Positions 53,227 to 61,794 of a stretch of 64,000 nucleotides of DNA are shown piece after piece; within the stretch, counting starts at the first letter, position 1, and every line of letters starts with the position of its first letter. The stretch lies in assembly GCA_902565895.1 (NCBI GenBank), contig CACFGV010000003.1, positions 1 through 64,000 of the forward strand, written 5' to 3'. This DNA is from K189A clade bacterium (GTDB lineage: Bacteria; Pseudomonadota; Gammaproteobacteria; Pseudomonadales; Azotimanducaceae). The translations under genes were made by a program, and so were the position numbers. The notes below the pieces were generated by a model. The model ran no database searches and had not been told where the DNA came from. It saw only the letters and a list, made by a program, of their open reading frames with translations.

Positions 53227-54234
53227 TTATAGCTCCAGCCGTCTGACCTTGAAGATCAGGTACAAAAACATGGGCGCACCGATCAGCGCGGTCACGACAC
53301 CGAGTTTAAGTTCAGCAGTAGTGGGTATGCAGCGCACGGCAATGTCTGCTGCAAGCAATAAGCTTGCACCACCCACGGCGCTAGCCCACATCAGTTGTGC
53401 TGGATCGTTGTTGCAGGCCCGACGCAGCAAATGTGGAACAACCAAGCCAACAAAACCAATGATGCCGGTCACAGCGACACCGGCGCCTACACATAATGCG
53501 GTGCCCAGGATAACTTTTCGCTGGGTCGCGCGTACGTCAACACCCAGGCTGTTGGCGGTGACTTCGCCTAGACTCAGCCCTCGGGTTGCGGGCGCGGCGT
53601 GTAAGATCAAAAGCCAGCCCACGACCATCAGCGGCGCACTGAGTTGCAGATGCTGCATGCTGCGATCCGCCAAAGAACCCATTTGCCAAAAGATGATCTC
53701 CATGGCCGCGAAAGGATTTGGCGACAAGTTAAGGGTCAAGGTGGTGAGGGCGCCAGCGATGGCGTTTAGGGCGATACCTGCCAGTAGCAGTGTCGCTGTA
53801 GTTGCGTACTTGCCAGCGACTATAAACAGCAGTATCACTGCCGCTAACGCTCCTGCTATGCCGCCTAAAGGTAAGGCTAACGGCGCCACCGACGCCAAAC
53901 CGGTATAAAAGGTCAGTGTCGCACCTAAGGCCGCGGTACCGGAAACTCCGACAACGCCAGGTTCGGCCAAAGGATTACGTAGCAATCCTTGCATGGCGGC
54001 ACCAGCGAGGCCCAAACTCGCGCCCACCAGCATCGCCAGACAAGCGCGTGGAATGCGCAGCTCAATAAGAATAATGCGAGCGATATCTGCATCTACTGTA
54101 AACAGTTCTTGCAATAAAAACCCTGACCCAGTGTTCGGCCCGCCGAGCGTACCGGGCATGAATAGGCTCAACAAAAACAGCGCTATGGAGGTTACCGCCA
54201 GCAGCCAAGACCAGTGAATGAAACTGATTTTCAC
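53227..54234 (-). CDS. btuC: FecCD-family permease, probable vitamin B12 import
   Basis: This inner-membrane permease of a TonB-linked ABC importer has 335 residues with about ten hydrophobic spans. Family signatures are LRIPRACLAMLVGASLGLAGAAMQGLLRNPLAEPGVVGVSGTAALG-like and GFVGLVVPHLLRR, the latter near the ATPase-contact loop. It overlaps the binding-protein gene by 4 bases and abuts the ATPase gene. Confidence 0.85.
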   Translation of the reverse strand: MKISFIHWSWLLAVTSIALFLLSLFMPGTLGGPNTGSGFLLQELFTVDADIARIILIELRIPRACLAMLVGASLGLAGAAMQGLLRNPLAEPGVVGVSGTAALGATLTFYTGLASVAPLALPLGGIAGALAAVILLFIVAGKYATTATLLLAGIALNAIAGALTTLTLNLSPNPFAAMEIIFWQMGSLADRSMQHLQLSAPLMVVGWLLILHAAPATRGLSLGEVTANSLGVDVRATQRKVILGTALCVGAGVAVTGIIGFVGLVVPHLLRRACNNDPAQLMWASAVGGASLLLAADIAVRCIPTTAELKLGVVTALIGAPMFLYLIFKVRRLEL

Positions 54235-55085
54235 AGGCGACCGATTTGATCTCTTTTTTCCGCAAGTGCGGAAACGACTTTAGCGACTCGAGTGGTACCG
54301 CAGATCAACTCTGCCGGGGCTATTTCATAAAAATGAGCGACGTTTGAGAACGCTGGATGCTCAAGCAGTTGTTGTGCAAGGGCAGGATAGTGTCGTTGGC
54401 GTTTTGGCACGATCAGCAAATCTGGATTAACGCGCAACAAACTCTCCAACGGGAATTGCTGGTAGGTTTGCAAGCCGATTGAGGTTGCTGCGTTGTGGAA
54501 ACCTGCGTGGTTGAGTAATTCATCACTGAGGCTGCCCGACCCTACGGTCAGGCCGTTGGATTGAATAAAGGCAGCGTTGGGCCATAGCGTGACAGGCTTG
54601 CTAGCTGCCCGCCTTAGATCCCTGGTGAGGGATTCGGTCATCAATTGTAAAGAGCGCTCACCTCGTTGTGTTTGACCTATGGCATGAGTCAGTGAGTGCA
54701 CATTTGTGTAAATCTCGGCGATCGAGCGGCTGTCAGCGATGTACAAAGTGGCCACACCCAAGCGTTTTAAGAGGGCAAGCGTAGTGGGTGAAGTGCTCGG
54801 TCCGGTCAGCACCAAATCAGCGGACAGTTTTATTATGTCCTCGGCATGGCCACGGTTGTGGTGAAACAGCTGCGCTTTTGCAGCATAAGGTGACAGTCCT
54901 GGATCTGTTGACAACCAGGTTATAGACGCGATCTGTTCAGGATCGGCGTATTGCATCAACAGCGTATCAGCACACAGGTTAAGTGAAGCAACTCGCGGCT
55001 TTTTTGAGTCGGCCAAGCTTGCAGTCGCTGTCAGCAACCCAACGCTCAAAGCGACGAAAAGTCTAAAGACTGCGAACCCATTCAT
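54231..55085 (-). CDS. btuF: Periplasmic substrate-binding protein, BtuF-like
   Basis: This class III (helical-backbone) binding protein has 284 residues. A signal peptide ends about residue 25 (TATASLADS). The core starts PRVASLNLCADTLLMQYADPEQIASITWLS-like, a pattern common to cobalamin and related binding proteins. DLVLTGPSTSPTTLALLKRLG and NPDLLIVPKR follow. It would hand its ligand to the overlapping permease gene product. The ligand is inferred from context. Confidence 0.8.
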   Translation of the reverse strand: MNGFAVFRLFVALSVGLLTATASLADSKKPRVASLNLCADTLLMQYADPEQIASITWLSTDPGLSPYAAKAQLFHHNRGHAEDIIKLSADLVLTGPSTSPTTLALLKRLGVATLYIADSRSIAEIYTNVHSLTHAIGQTQRGERSLQLMTESLTRDLRRAASKPVTLWPNAAFIQSNGLTVGSGSLSDELLNHAGFHNAATSIGLQTYQQFPLESLLRVNPDLLIVPKRQRHYPALAQQLLEHPAFSNVAHFYEIAPAELICGTTRVAKVVSALAEKRDQIGRL

Positions 55086-55116
55086 AACGTTGGCTAGAAT
55101 GCCCAGGCAGCGAGTT

Positions 55117-57072
55117 TCAGTCGAGATTTAGTTTGACACCAAGACTCACACAGCGCCCCGGTGAGTTGTAGCCAAACACCTGCTGGTATTCGGTACCGGT
55201 TAAGTTTTCAGCACGCACGGTCAACATCAGGTTGGGTTGCAGTTCGTAGCTCACTCCAATATTGGTCAGAGTATAGGGTTGCAAATCTACCCGAGTTTCG
55301 GGGGTTGCATAAATGAACTCGCTGTCGCTGCGCCGCCCGTTGTGTAAAAACTGAATGCTGGCGCGTCCTCGGTCGTCGGCAAAGTTTCGCGACAGTCGGA
55401 TCTGTCCGCTGTGGCGCGGGCGGCGTACTTCTTCTATCCGGTTTTCGCGCGCGCGCAGTCGTGTATAGGCAGCGCCAAGCTGCCAGTTTTCGCCTAAGTT
55501 AGCGTCTGCTGAAATTTCAATCCCTGAACGTTTACTGTCTGTTTCCAAGTTGACGGGCGTAGACATGAAGTTGCTGTCGTAGACCGTTGTGATCTCATTC
55601 TGTAAATCAGCGGTGAAATAAGTGACATCAATGTTCCAAAGAGTATCTTGGCCCACAACGTTCGCCGCAAAAGATTGTGACCAACCGAGGTCAAAACTGG
55701 TGCTTTCTTCCGGCTCCAAGTCAGGGTTGCCGATAAAGGTCGCAGGTGCAAAACCAAAAAGCTCAAAGAAGCTTGGATTGGTTATGCCCTGCCCGAAACT
55801 GACATGCAGGCGGCTTTGGGCTGCATCGGAACGCAACAAAATATGGCTGGCTGTGCCTCGGGCTGTGGTGGCGTTGGCAAAGCGGTCGTTCCAATCCCTG
55901 CGAACACTAAGGGCTAAATGAGTGCGATCGAGACCTAGCAAATACTCAGCAAATAAGGAGTTTTGCGCGTCGTCCGCTCGGTAATTTGCAGCGTCGTAGC
56001 CAATAAAGATGTTTTCGAAATCTCTTTGCTCGCGTTGCAGGCCAAAGTTCACCGACTGATCTGTGACGCCGACAGCAAAGCTGCGGCTCCCTTGCAGTTC
56101 TAACAGAAGGCGTTCGCCTCTTAGACCGCTGGCTCGGGCTCCATTGCTGAGATAGTCCGTGCTGCTCAGTGAGCGTGTAAGCGCAGCGTCGTATTGCCAA
56201 TTTCCCGCTGTTTGAGAATACGCCAAGTAGAGGTGTCGTTGCTGGCTGTCCACGCGCTCATCGGCATCAACAATTAAGCCCTGGGTAGCGGTGGTTGGAA
56301 AATCGAAGTCCTGCTTGTCGCCCTCGCTTTGCGTGTTCACCTGGCGCAGATTTACACGCAGGGTGGCAGTTGCAGACAGGTCTAAGAGGGCCCTGGCGTT
56401 GATATGAGTGTTGCGAAACCCATCCAGTTCGTTCCCCGACGGTGACGCATCAATGCCGTCAGTGTCGAGTCGATTAATGTTGAGCTGCGCACTCCAGCTG
56501 CCCGTGTCCTTAACTGCCGAACGAAAACCAAGACGCCCACCAAGATCTTGGGTATTGAACTGGCCAAGACCTAAGTTAGCTTGGCCATGCCAGCCGGCAG
56601 ACTCAGATTCTTGGGTGAATATGCCAATCACACCGCCAATAGCGTCACTGCCGTACCGTGCACTTTGTGGGCCGCGTAATACTTCTATGTGGCTGATGTC
56701 AGCATTAGTGATCTGGGCAAAATTAAACTCTGAACCCAGACTTACGTCGTTAACACGCACACCATCAATTAAAACCAAAGTGTGGTTCGCCTCTGCGCCG
56801 CGCATCCGCACCTGGGTAAGAGCACCCATCGGGCCGCTCTGGTTAACGCTGATTCCTGCAACGTTGCGAAGCAGATCGGCTGCATTTGTGCTGGTGTGAG
56901 TGGACAACTCATCTGCATCGATACGGCTAATCGCACTACCAATTTGGCTTAAAGTTTGGGGTTGATGACTGGCAATGACGAGGACTTCCTCGATCACCTC
57001 TGCCGTCGCAGGTGTGGTCAGACATAACAGTAACGCAGGTAACACAAGACGCGTTTTGGAGGCTGTGGACAT
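55117..57072 (-). CDS. btuB: TonB-dependent receptor, BtuB-like
   Basis: This outer-membrane receptor has 651 residues from ATG at 57072. A signal peptide ends PATA before EVIEEVLVIAS, which contains the TonB box (about residues 25-32). The plug domain shows DLLRNVAGISVNQSGPMGALTQVRMRGAE and IEVLRGPQSARYGSDAIGGVIGI-like sequence. The barrel has the TonB-receptor motif NPSFFELFGF and NPDLEPEESTSFDLG. It ends GVKLNLD, lacking the usual terminal aromatic residue that guides barrel insertion. It heads a receptor-binding protein-permease-ATPase row, best matched to vitamin B12 uptake. Confidence 0.82.
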   Translation of the reverse strand: MSTASKTRLVLPALLLCLTTPATAEVIEEVLVIASHQPQTLSQIGSAISRIDADELSTHTSTNAADLLRNVAGISVNQSGPMGALTQVRMRGAEANHTLVLIDGVRVNDVSLGSEFNFAQITNADISHIEVLRGPQSARYGSDAIGGVIGIFTQESESAGWHGQANLGLGQFNTQDLGGRLGFRSAVKDTGSWSAQLNINRLDTDGIDASPSGNELDGFRNTHINARALLDLSATATLRVNLRQVNTQSEGDKQDFDFPTTATQGLIVDADERVDSQQRHLYLAYSQTAGNWQYDAALTRSLSSTDYLSNGARASGLRGERLLLELQGSRSFAVGVTDQSVNFGLQREQRDFENIFIGYDAANYRADDAQNSLFAEYLLGLDRTHLALSVRRDWNDRFANATTARGTASHILLRSDAAQSRLHVSFGQGITNPSFFELFGFAPATFIGNPDLEPEESTSFDLGWSQSFAANVVGQDTLWNIDVTYFTADLQNEITTVYDSNFMSTPVNLETDSKRSGIEISADANLGENWQLGAAYTRLRARENRIEEVRRPRHSGQIRLSRNFADDRGRASIQFLHNGRRSDSEFIYATPETRVDLQPYTLTNIGVSYELQPNLMLTVRAENLTGTEYQQVFGYNSPGRCVSLGVKLNLD

Positions 57073-57234
57073 CGTTGGCTCTAAAAATAAAGGTGCAGCG
57101 TATCCGAGCCCGCCTAAGGCGTCGACAAACAGCACTCATAATTAACATGAATGTCCAGGTTGTCAGCGAGCAGCAGTGGCATTTCGTTCAAGCATAGACG
57201 GATAATGAGGTTTCCCAGCTCAGAATGATCGACT

Positions 57235-58971
57235 TTGCACACAATCACGCGCCTGGTTTTACACGAGCCCACGCTCGACACTTGGTTTGTTTATTCAGAC
57301 TTACAAGCCATGGTGTTGGCACATCGCCCAGATGAGGTAGCAGCGGCGATAGAGCGCACTGAACGCAGGGTAAATGAAGACGGTCTCACTGCAGCTGGCT
57401 TTGTATGTTACGAAGCGGCTGCGGGGTTCGATGCCGTTTTAACCACGCAACACGAAGACAAGTTGCCCTTGGTGTGTTTTGGGCTGTTTGCTCGAGTTGA
57501 AGCGTGTGGACGACCACAGACAATCGAAGCGCAAGGCAATGAATCTTGGCGATTGGATACTCAGCATCACGAATATCTAGCGGATATTGTAAAAATACGA
57601 GAATTGATCGCAGCGGGTGAGGTCTACCAAATAAACCACACGTTACGGCTGAACACACAGCTTACTGATGCGTGGCGGCTCTTTTGCCAGATTGCGGTCG
57701 ACGCACCCTTTGCGGCATTTATTGAAACAGATGACTTTGCAATTGTTTCGGCATCGCCAGAACTATTCTTTCGTCTTGAGGGTAATCATCTGCGCTCCCG
57801 ACCCATGAAGGGAACAGAGGCGCGGCGCGAAGATCCTGAAGCCGACAAACGAACCTCAAACTGGCTTGGCTCGTCGCAAAAGAATCGTGCTGAAAACTTA
57901 ATGATTACCGACATGGTAAGAAACGACCTCGGTAGAATAGCGGAAACGGGCAGCGTCGATGTGAGTGGGCTATTTGCGGTAGAAGCCTACCCAACCGTAT
58001 GGCAAATGACGTCCACCGTGCACGCACAAACTAAGGCCAGTTTGGTAGATATTTTCCGTACGCTGTTCCCAGCCGCTTCAATAACCGGTGCGCCTAAACG
58101 CGCTGCGATGAGCCACATAGCACAGCTAGAAAAAACGCCCAGGGGTATCTACACCGGAGCGATTGGTTACATCGCACCGAATCGTAAGGCTCAATTCAGC
58201 ATAGCGATCCGTACAAGTTCGGTGGACAAAGCCGCGGGTAGCGCACGCTACGGTGCAGGCGGCGGCATTGTTTGGGATTCAACCCCGGCCCAAGAATACC
58301 TAGAGATGCAGGCGAAGACGCGAATACTTGGCACGCTGCAAGAACAACAAAATATGGAGCTTTTTGAAACTCTACGTTGGACGCCTAGTGAGGGATTCAG
58401 TCGGTTGCAAAGGCATTTGCGACGCATGGCCAAGAGCGCGGCTGTGTTTGGGTACCCTATGGACGAACAGCAGGCAGAAGTCGCTTTGCAGCAAGCAGTG
58501 AATGGCAGTACCACCCCGGCGTTAAGAGTGCGCCTGAGCCTCACCGTAGAGGGAGACTATAAAGTTGATACCGCCGAACTGCCCAGTGATAGCCAATTTC
58601 GAAACAGCCAGGCAATTTGTCTGGCAACAACGCCGGTATGTTCAACCGACTTGTATTTGATTCACAAAACCAGTCATCGCCACGTCTATGATCGAGCCGC
58701 AACAGAGGTGCCAACCGACGTTGAGCCAATACTGTTTAACGAACTTGGTGAAATCACGGAAAGCAGCATTGCCAATGTTGTGTATAAATTCGGCGACGAC
58801 TGGTTCACCCCGCCTGTAGAGAGTGGATTACTGCCGGGGATACTGCGTGAGGAATTGCTAGAGCAAGGGAAAGTCAAGCAGCGCAAGCTGCTGACGGATG
58901 AATTGGCCGAAGTTTCAGAGATCCAATTGGTAAACGATCTGCGAGGCTGGCGCCGCGCGCATTGGATCTGA
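57235..58971 (+). CDS. pabB: Fused aminodeoxychorismate synthase component I/aminodeoxychorismate lyase
   Basis: This is a 578-residue fusion for p-aminobenzoate (folate) synthesis. Residues about 1-370 are the chorismate-using PabB domain, with the reactive lysine K192 in RPMKGTEARR, then TDMVRNDLGRIA, PTVWQMTS, PAASITGAPK and RYGAGGGIVWDS. From about 375 follows a class IV aminotransferase-type PabC domain, with the PLP lysine K478 in IHKTSHRHVYDRA and NELGEITESSIANVV. The start is TTG at 57235, because an in-frame TGA sits at 57226. An ATG at 57225 is out of frame. It is divergent from btuB. The glutaminase subunit pabA is not nearby. Confidence 0.9.
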   Translation: MHTITRLVLHEPTLDTWFVYSDLQAMVLAHRPDEVAAAIERTERRVNEDGLTAAGFVCYEAAAGFDAVLTTQHEDKLPLVCFGLFARVEACGRPQTIEAQGNESWRLDTQHHEYLADIVKIRELIAAGEVYQINHTLRLNTQLTDAWRLFCQIAVDAPFAAFIETDDFAIVSASPELFFRLEGNHLRSRPMKGTEARREDPEADKRTSNWLGSSQKNRAENLMITDMVRNDLGRIAETGSVDVSGLFAVEAYPTVWQMTSTVHAQTKASLVDIFRTLFPAASITGAPKRAAMSHIAQLEKTPRGIYTGAIGYIAPNRKAQFSIAIRTSSVDKAAGSARYGAGGGIVWDSTPAQEYLEMQAKTRILGTLQEQQNMELFETLRWTPSEGFSRLQRHLRRMAKSAAVFGYPMDEQQAEVALQQAVNGSTTPALRVRLSLTVEGDYKVDTAELPSDSQFRNSQAICLATTPVCSTDLYLIHKTSHRHVYDRAATEVPTDVEPILFNELGEITESSIANVVYKFGDDWFTPPVESGLLPGILREELLEQGKVKQRKLLTDELAEVSEIQLVNDLRGWRRAHWI

Positions 58972-58988
58972 AATTACCGCGATCCACA

Positions 58989-59017
58989 TTGACAAGGGTC
59001 AGAGTGGTAAGGACAAT
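58989..59017 (+). promoter_or_regulatory. tRNA-Met promoter
   Basis: A perfect TTGACA (58989-58994), a 17-base spacer and GACAAT (59012-59017) are followed by TCGCCCGC. The layout is the same as the tRNA-Gln promoter at 45547. The predicted start is about 25 bases before the tRNA. Confidence 0.75.
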
Positions 59018-59047
59018 TCGCCCGCTTTGGCGACCGCCAAATGCAGT

Positions 59048-59124
59048 GGCTAGGTAGCTCAGCTGGTTAGAGCGCAGGATTCATAATCCTGAGGTCGGGA
59101 GTTCAAGTCTCCCCCTAGCTACCA
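59048..59124 (+). tRNA. tRNA-Met (anticodon CAT), elongator type
   Basis: A 77-base cloverleaf: acceptor GGCTAGG with CCTAGCT, D arm GCTC/GAGC, anticodon stem CAGGA/TCCTG with loop TTCATAA (anticodon CAT), T arm GGGAG-TTCAAGT-CTCCC, and encoded ACCA end. The first acceptor pair is G1-U72, which is unusual. The 5' half resembles elongator methionine tRNA more than the CAT-reading isoleucine tRNA, but that alternative is not excluded. Confidence 0.9.
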
Positions 59125-59152
59125 TTTTAGGCTTGGTGCATACCGAAGACAG

Positions 59153-59189
59153 AGGTAACACTTTATACCGGAAACATAGGTTACAGTTT
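59153..59189. repeat. Short direct repeats resembling an insertion-sequence end
   Basis: AGGTAACACTTT (59153-59164) and AGGTTACAGTTT (59178-59189) agree at 10 of 12 bases, with starts 25 bases apart. Tandem sites of this kind occur at transposase-binding ends of insertion sequences. No intact transposase for it is seen. They lie 28 bases past the tRNA-Met. Confidence 0.3.
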
Positions 59190-59236
59190 CGGGACCTACT
59201 CACTTAACGGGGTATAGCTGGTATTAACTAAAAACC

Positions 59237-59545
59237 CTAAACACGGTTGAAAATGCCACCCCACCCGCAATGAGTTAAGAACCTCAACCGATAATTCTCA
59301 AAATTCCTAAAGCCATAAGCACGTTTGCCCATCATTTCCACTTTGTTTTGGAACCCTTCCGTGATGCCGTTACTCTTGCTGAGCCGCCACATTGCAACAA
59401 TGGGTTCAAGCCAAGATCTAAGGGTGTGCTGAAGTGCAGCAGAGCGCACCGGTAGCATGATCCAATAGTGAAGCCCTTTAACGAAACGTCCCAGCCCTGT
59501 GGCTCGGTGAGTGGATTGAAAATATGCTTGAATTATAGGGATAGG
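59237..59545 (-). pseudogene. ISL3-family transposase, C-terminal remnant
   Basis: The minus strand encodes the tail of an ISL3-type transposase: RSWLEPIVAMWRLSKSNGITEG, then AYGFRNFENYRLRFLTHCGW and a stop at 59237. The same frame stays open upstream through LGRFVKGLHYWIMLPVRSA to about 59545, with no start codon and no catalytic N-terminal part. Only about the last 100 residues survive. The rest of the gap to 59613 shows no gene. Confidence 0.75.
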
Positions 59546-59613
59546 GGTTAGACCAAATACGCAGCCTCGCTGGCTCCGGCACAGTTAGAGTTGCAGGCTA
59601 ATTAGGAGGAAAA

Positions 59614-60798
59614 ATGGGACCGCTAAACGGATTAAAAGTTGTTGACCTGACCAGTATGGTCTCAGGGCCTGTGGCGGCGATGATGCTTGCCGATCAGGGC
59701 GCAAGTGTAATCAAAGTTGAGCCGCTGCACGGCGAACAAATGCGGTTTCTCGGGCCACCTGTTAATGGATTGCCGCCGAGTTTTTACTCGTGTAATCGCG
59801 GTAAAGAGTCGATTGCGCTTGATCTTAAAAGCGCAGAGGGCAAGGCCGTGCTCTGGCAGTTGATTGAGGAAGCCGATGTTCTGCTGCAAAACTTCCGGCC
59901 GGGCGCGATGGAACGCATGGGTTTTGGGGAAGATGCAGTTCGCGCTAGGAACGAGGGTATCGTATACGTCTCGATCAGCGGTTTTGGCGAGACCGGTCCC
60001 TACGCAAATCAGCGCGTTTATGATCCGGTAATTCAAGCGCTTTCCGGCGCGACGGATATTCAGGCCAACAGAATCACTCGAGACCCAGAGATGTTTCGGG
60101 TCATTATTGCTGACAAAGTGACCTCTCTTACCGCAGCGCAGGCGGTCTCCAGTGCGCTTTATCACCGCGCGCAGACCGGTGAGGGCCAGCACATCAAACT
60201 GTCCATGTTAGATGCGATGTTAGCGTTCCTCTGGCCTGAGGGAATGGCCGGGCTTACGTATGCAGAAGACGAGTTTGATCCGGCGAATGGGTCTGGGTCG
60301 ATGGATCTCATCTACCCCACAAAAGACGGTTTTATCACCGCTGGTGTCATTTCGGACAAAGAATGGGTTGGTATGTGCAAAGCTTTAAAGCGCGAAGATC
60401 TAATGGATGACGAGCGCTTTTCGACTGCTCGAGCGCGCGGTCAAAACGCACAGGTACGTAAAGAGATCACACTCGATGAAATCGCGAAGTGGCCATCGGC
60501 AGAGATTCTGCAGCGGCTGAGGGAAAATGATGTACCTAGCGCGCCGCTCCTGCGGCGATCCGAGTTGCTTGCTAATGAGCAAATCGTAGCAGCTGGATCC
60601 GTACTGCGAACTGAGCACGAGGGTTTCGGTGAGGTGCGACAAGCGCGTCCTGCTGCCCAGTTTACTAAAACACCGAGTGAGATCAGTGGCCCTGCTCCAA
60701 AATTGGGTGAGCAGTCGACGACGATTCTTAGACGCTTGGGCTACGGCGAGGAGCAGATAAAAGAACTGATCGACGCTGGGGTACTGATCAGCAGTTGA
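59614..60798 (+). CDS. CaiB/BaiF family CoA transferase
   Basis: This class III CoA transferase has 394 residues. It moves CoA between an acyl-CoA and a free acid through an aspartyl-CoA intermediate. The catalytic aspartate is probably D137 in RVYDPVIQALSG. Other family sequence is LKVVDLTSMVSGPVAAMMLADQGASVIKVEP-like, NRGKESIALDLKS and FRPGAMERMGFG. A strong ribosome-binding site (AGGAGGA) lies just before the ATG. The substrate is unknown. Neighbours (an oxidoreductase remnant and a monooxygenase) suggest a catabolic setting. Confidence 0.9.
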   Translation: MGPLNGLKVVDLTSMVSGPVAAMMLADQGASVIKVEPLHGEQMRFLGPPVNGLPPSFYSCNRGKESIALDLKSAEGKAVLWQLIEEADVLLQNFRPGAMERMGFGEDAVRARNEGIVYVSISGFGETGPYANQRVYDPVIQALSGATDIQANRITRDPEMFRVIIADKVTSLTAAQAVSSALYHRAQTGEGQHIKLSMLDAMLAFLWPEGMAGLTYAEDEFDPANGSGSMDLIYPTKDGFITAGVISDKEWVGMCKALKREDLMDDERFSTARARGQNAQVRKEITLDEIAKWPSAEILQRLRENDVPSAPLLRRSELLANEQIVAAGSVLRTEHEGFGEVRQARPAAQFTKTPSEISGPAPKLGEQSTTILRRLGYGEEQIKELIDAGVLISS

Positions 60799-61030
60799 TC
60801 ATCTGTACAGGTAAGGTCGGCAGAAAGGTTAACGCAGTAGGGCGCAAATGTTGTCATCGCTGATGCTTATTCAGTAGTTTTACAAGCAGAGACATCGGTG
60901 TTGGATCAAAGTGAGACTGCACGCCGCGGGCTAGAAACCAGAAAGGTGAATTTGGCACCGGTCTGCCAGTGCTGAAGGTAAGTTTTTCCACCATTTGGCG
61001 ATATCGCAGGCCTAACGGACAACGACTTTA

Positions 61031-61563
61031 TGAGCGCTGGTAGGGGTACGTTCGACAACCTGGATGCTTTGTGAAGAGTTGTGGTGGTTATTCACGGCGC
61101 AAGCGTTCGTCCCGGCGCTCATCAAACAAGACAAACCCGCCATGGTGATTAATACCGGATCCACACAAGGCATTACGAATCCACCAGAAAGTCCGGCCTA
61201 CAACCTCACCAAGGCTGGTGTCCGACCGATAACAGAATCTTTGGGCCGTGAACAGCGAGAGTTGAATGATTGTCCAGTCAGCACCCGCTTAATTATTCCT
61301 GGATTCACATGCACTGGAATGATTAGGCGGGTTGTACCGGAACCCCCCCAACCGCGTGGACACCTAATCAAGTCGTTGACCACATGATAGAGGCTTTGTC
61401 GCGAGGGGACGTTTACATTCTCTGCCCCAATAACGACGTGACCACAGAAATGGACCACAGACGCATTCAATGGAATGTGGGAGACATTGTGGAAAATAGG
61501 CCAGCATTGTCCCGGTGGCATATCGATTACGCAGGTGAATACCAACAGTTCATCGATCTATGA
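61031..61563 (+). pseudogene. Short-chain dehydrogenase/reductase, broken
   Basis: Pieces of one SDR protein lie in different frames. First comes SAGRGTFDNLDA (about 61031-61070). Then AQAFVPALIKQ, VINTGSTQGITNPPESPAYN and LTKAGVRPITESL follow in the 61064 frame, with the YxxxK active-site motif as YNLTK. After a run of seven C at 61343-61349 the frame moves. It continues as AWTPNQVVDHMIEALSRGD, VYILCPNNDV, GDIVENRPALSRWH and ends TGA at 61563. The N-terminal NAD-binding region is not recognisable between 60799 and 61030. At least two frame breaks make a working product unlikely. Confidence 0.8.
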
Positions 61564-61747
61564 ATGGACCTCAGCAAAAGAGAGGTATGCGTGTGCGAAC
61601 GGGCTGATTCGCAGAGGTTAAACAAGCTTGCCTGTGCTTCGTAACCTGCACGTGACTAATGGTAAATGGGACATGGAGGCCGAAGCTTGTACCACTAGTC
61701 TCGAGGCTCTGCTCCCAGTGAAGAAAAAAATCTAAATGATTGGAGAG

Positions 61748-61775
61748 GTAGCAAGCAGCGAAACTGGCTTGCTAC
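61748..61775. repeat. Nine-base inverted repeat downstream of the DUF1566 gene
   Basis: GTAGCAAGC and GCTTGCTAC pair perfectly across 10 bases. On the minus strand it lies just after the DUF1566 stop, with a T run only some 20 bases further on, so it may be a weak terminator. The rest of 61564-61794 shows no recognisable gene. Confidence 0.4.
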
Positions 61776-61794
61776 TCGCGTTGGTTTTAGCTCT

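Noticed and set aside
57073-57234. Cobalamin riboswitch upstream of btuB
   Set aside because: Only a seven-base GCCACTG is present on the minus strand; the conserved core segments are not seen.
57225-57320. ATG at 57225 as the pabB start
   Set aside because: It is in a different frame, and the conserved N-terminal sequence is in the frame starting with TTG at 57235.
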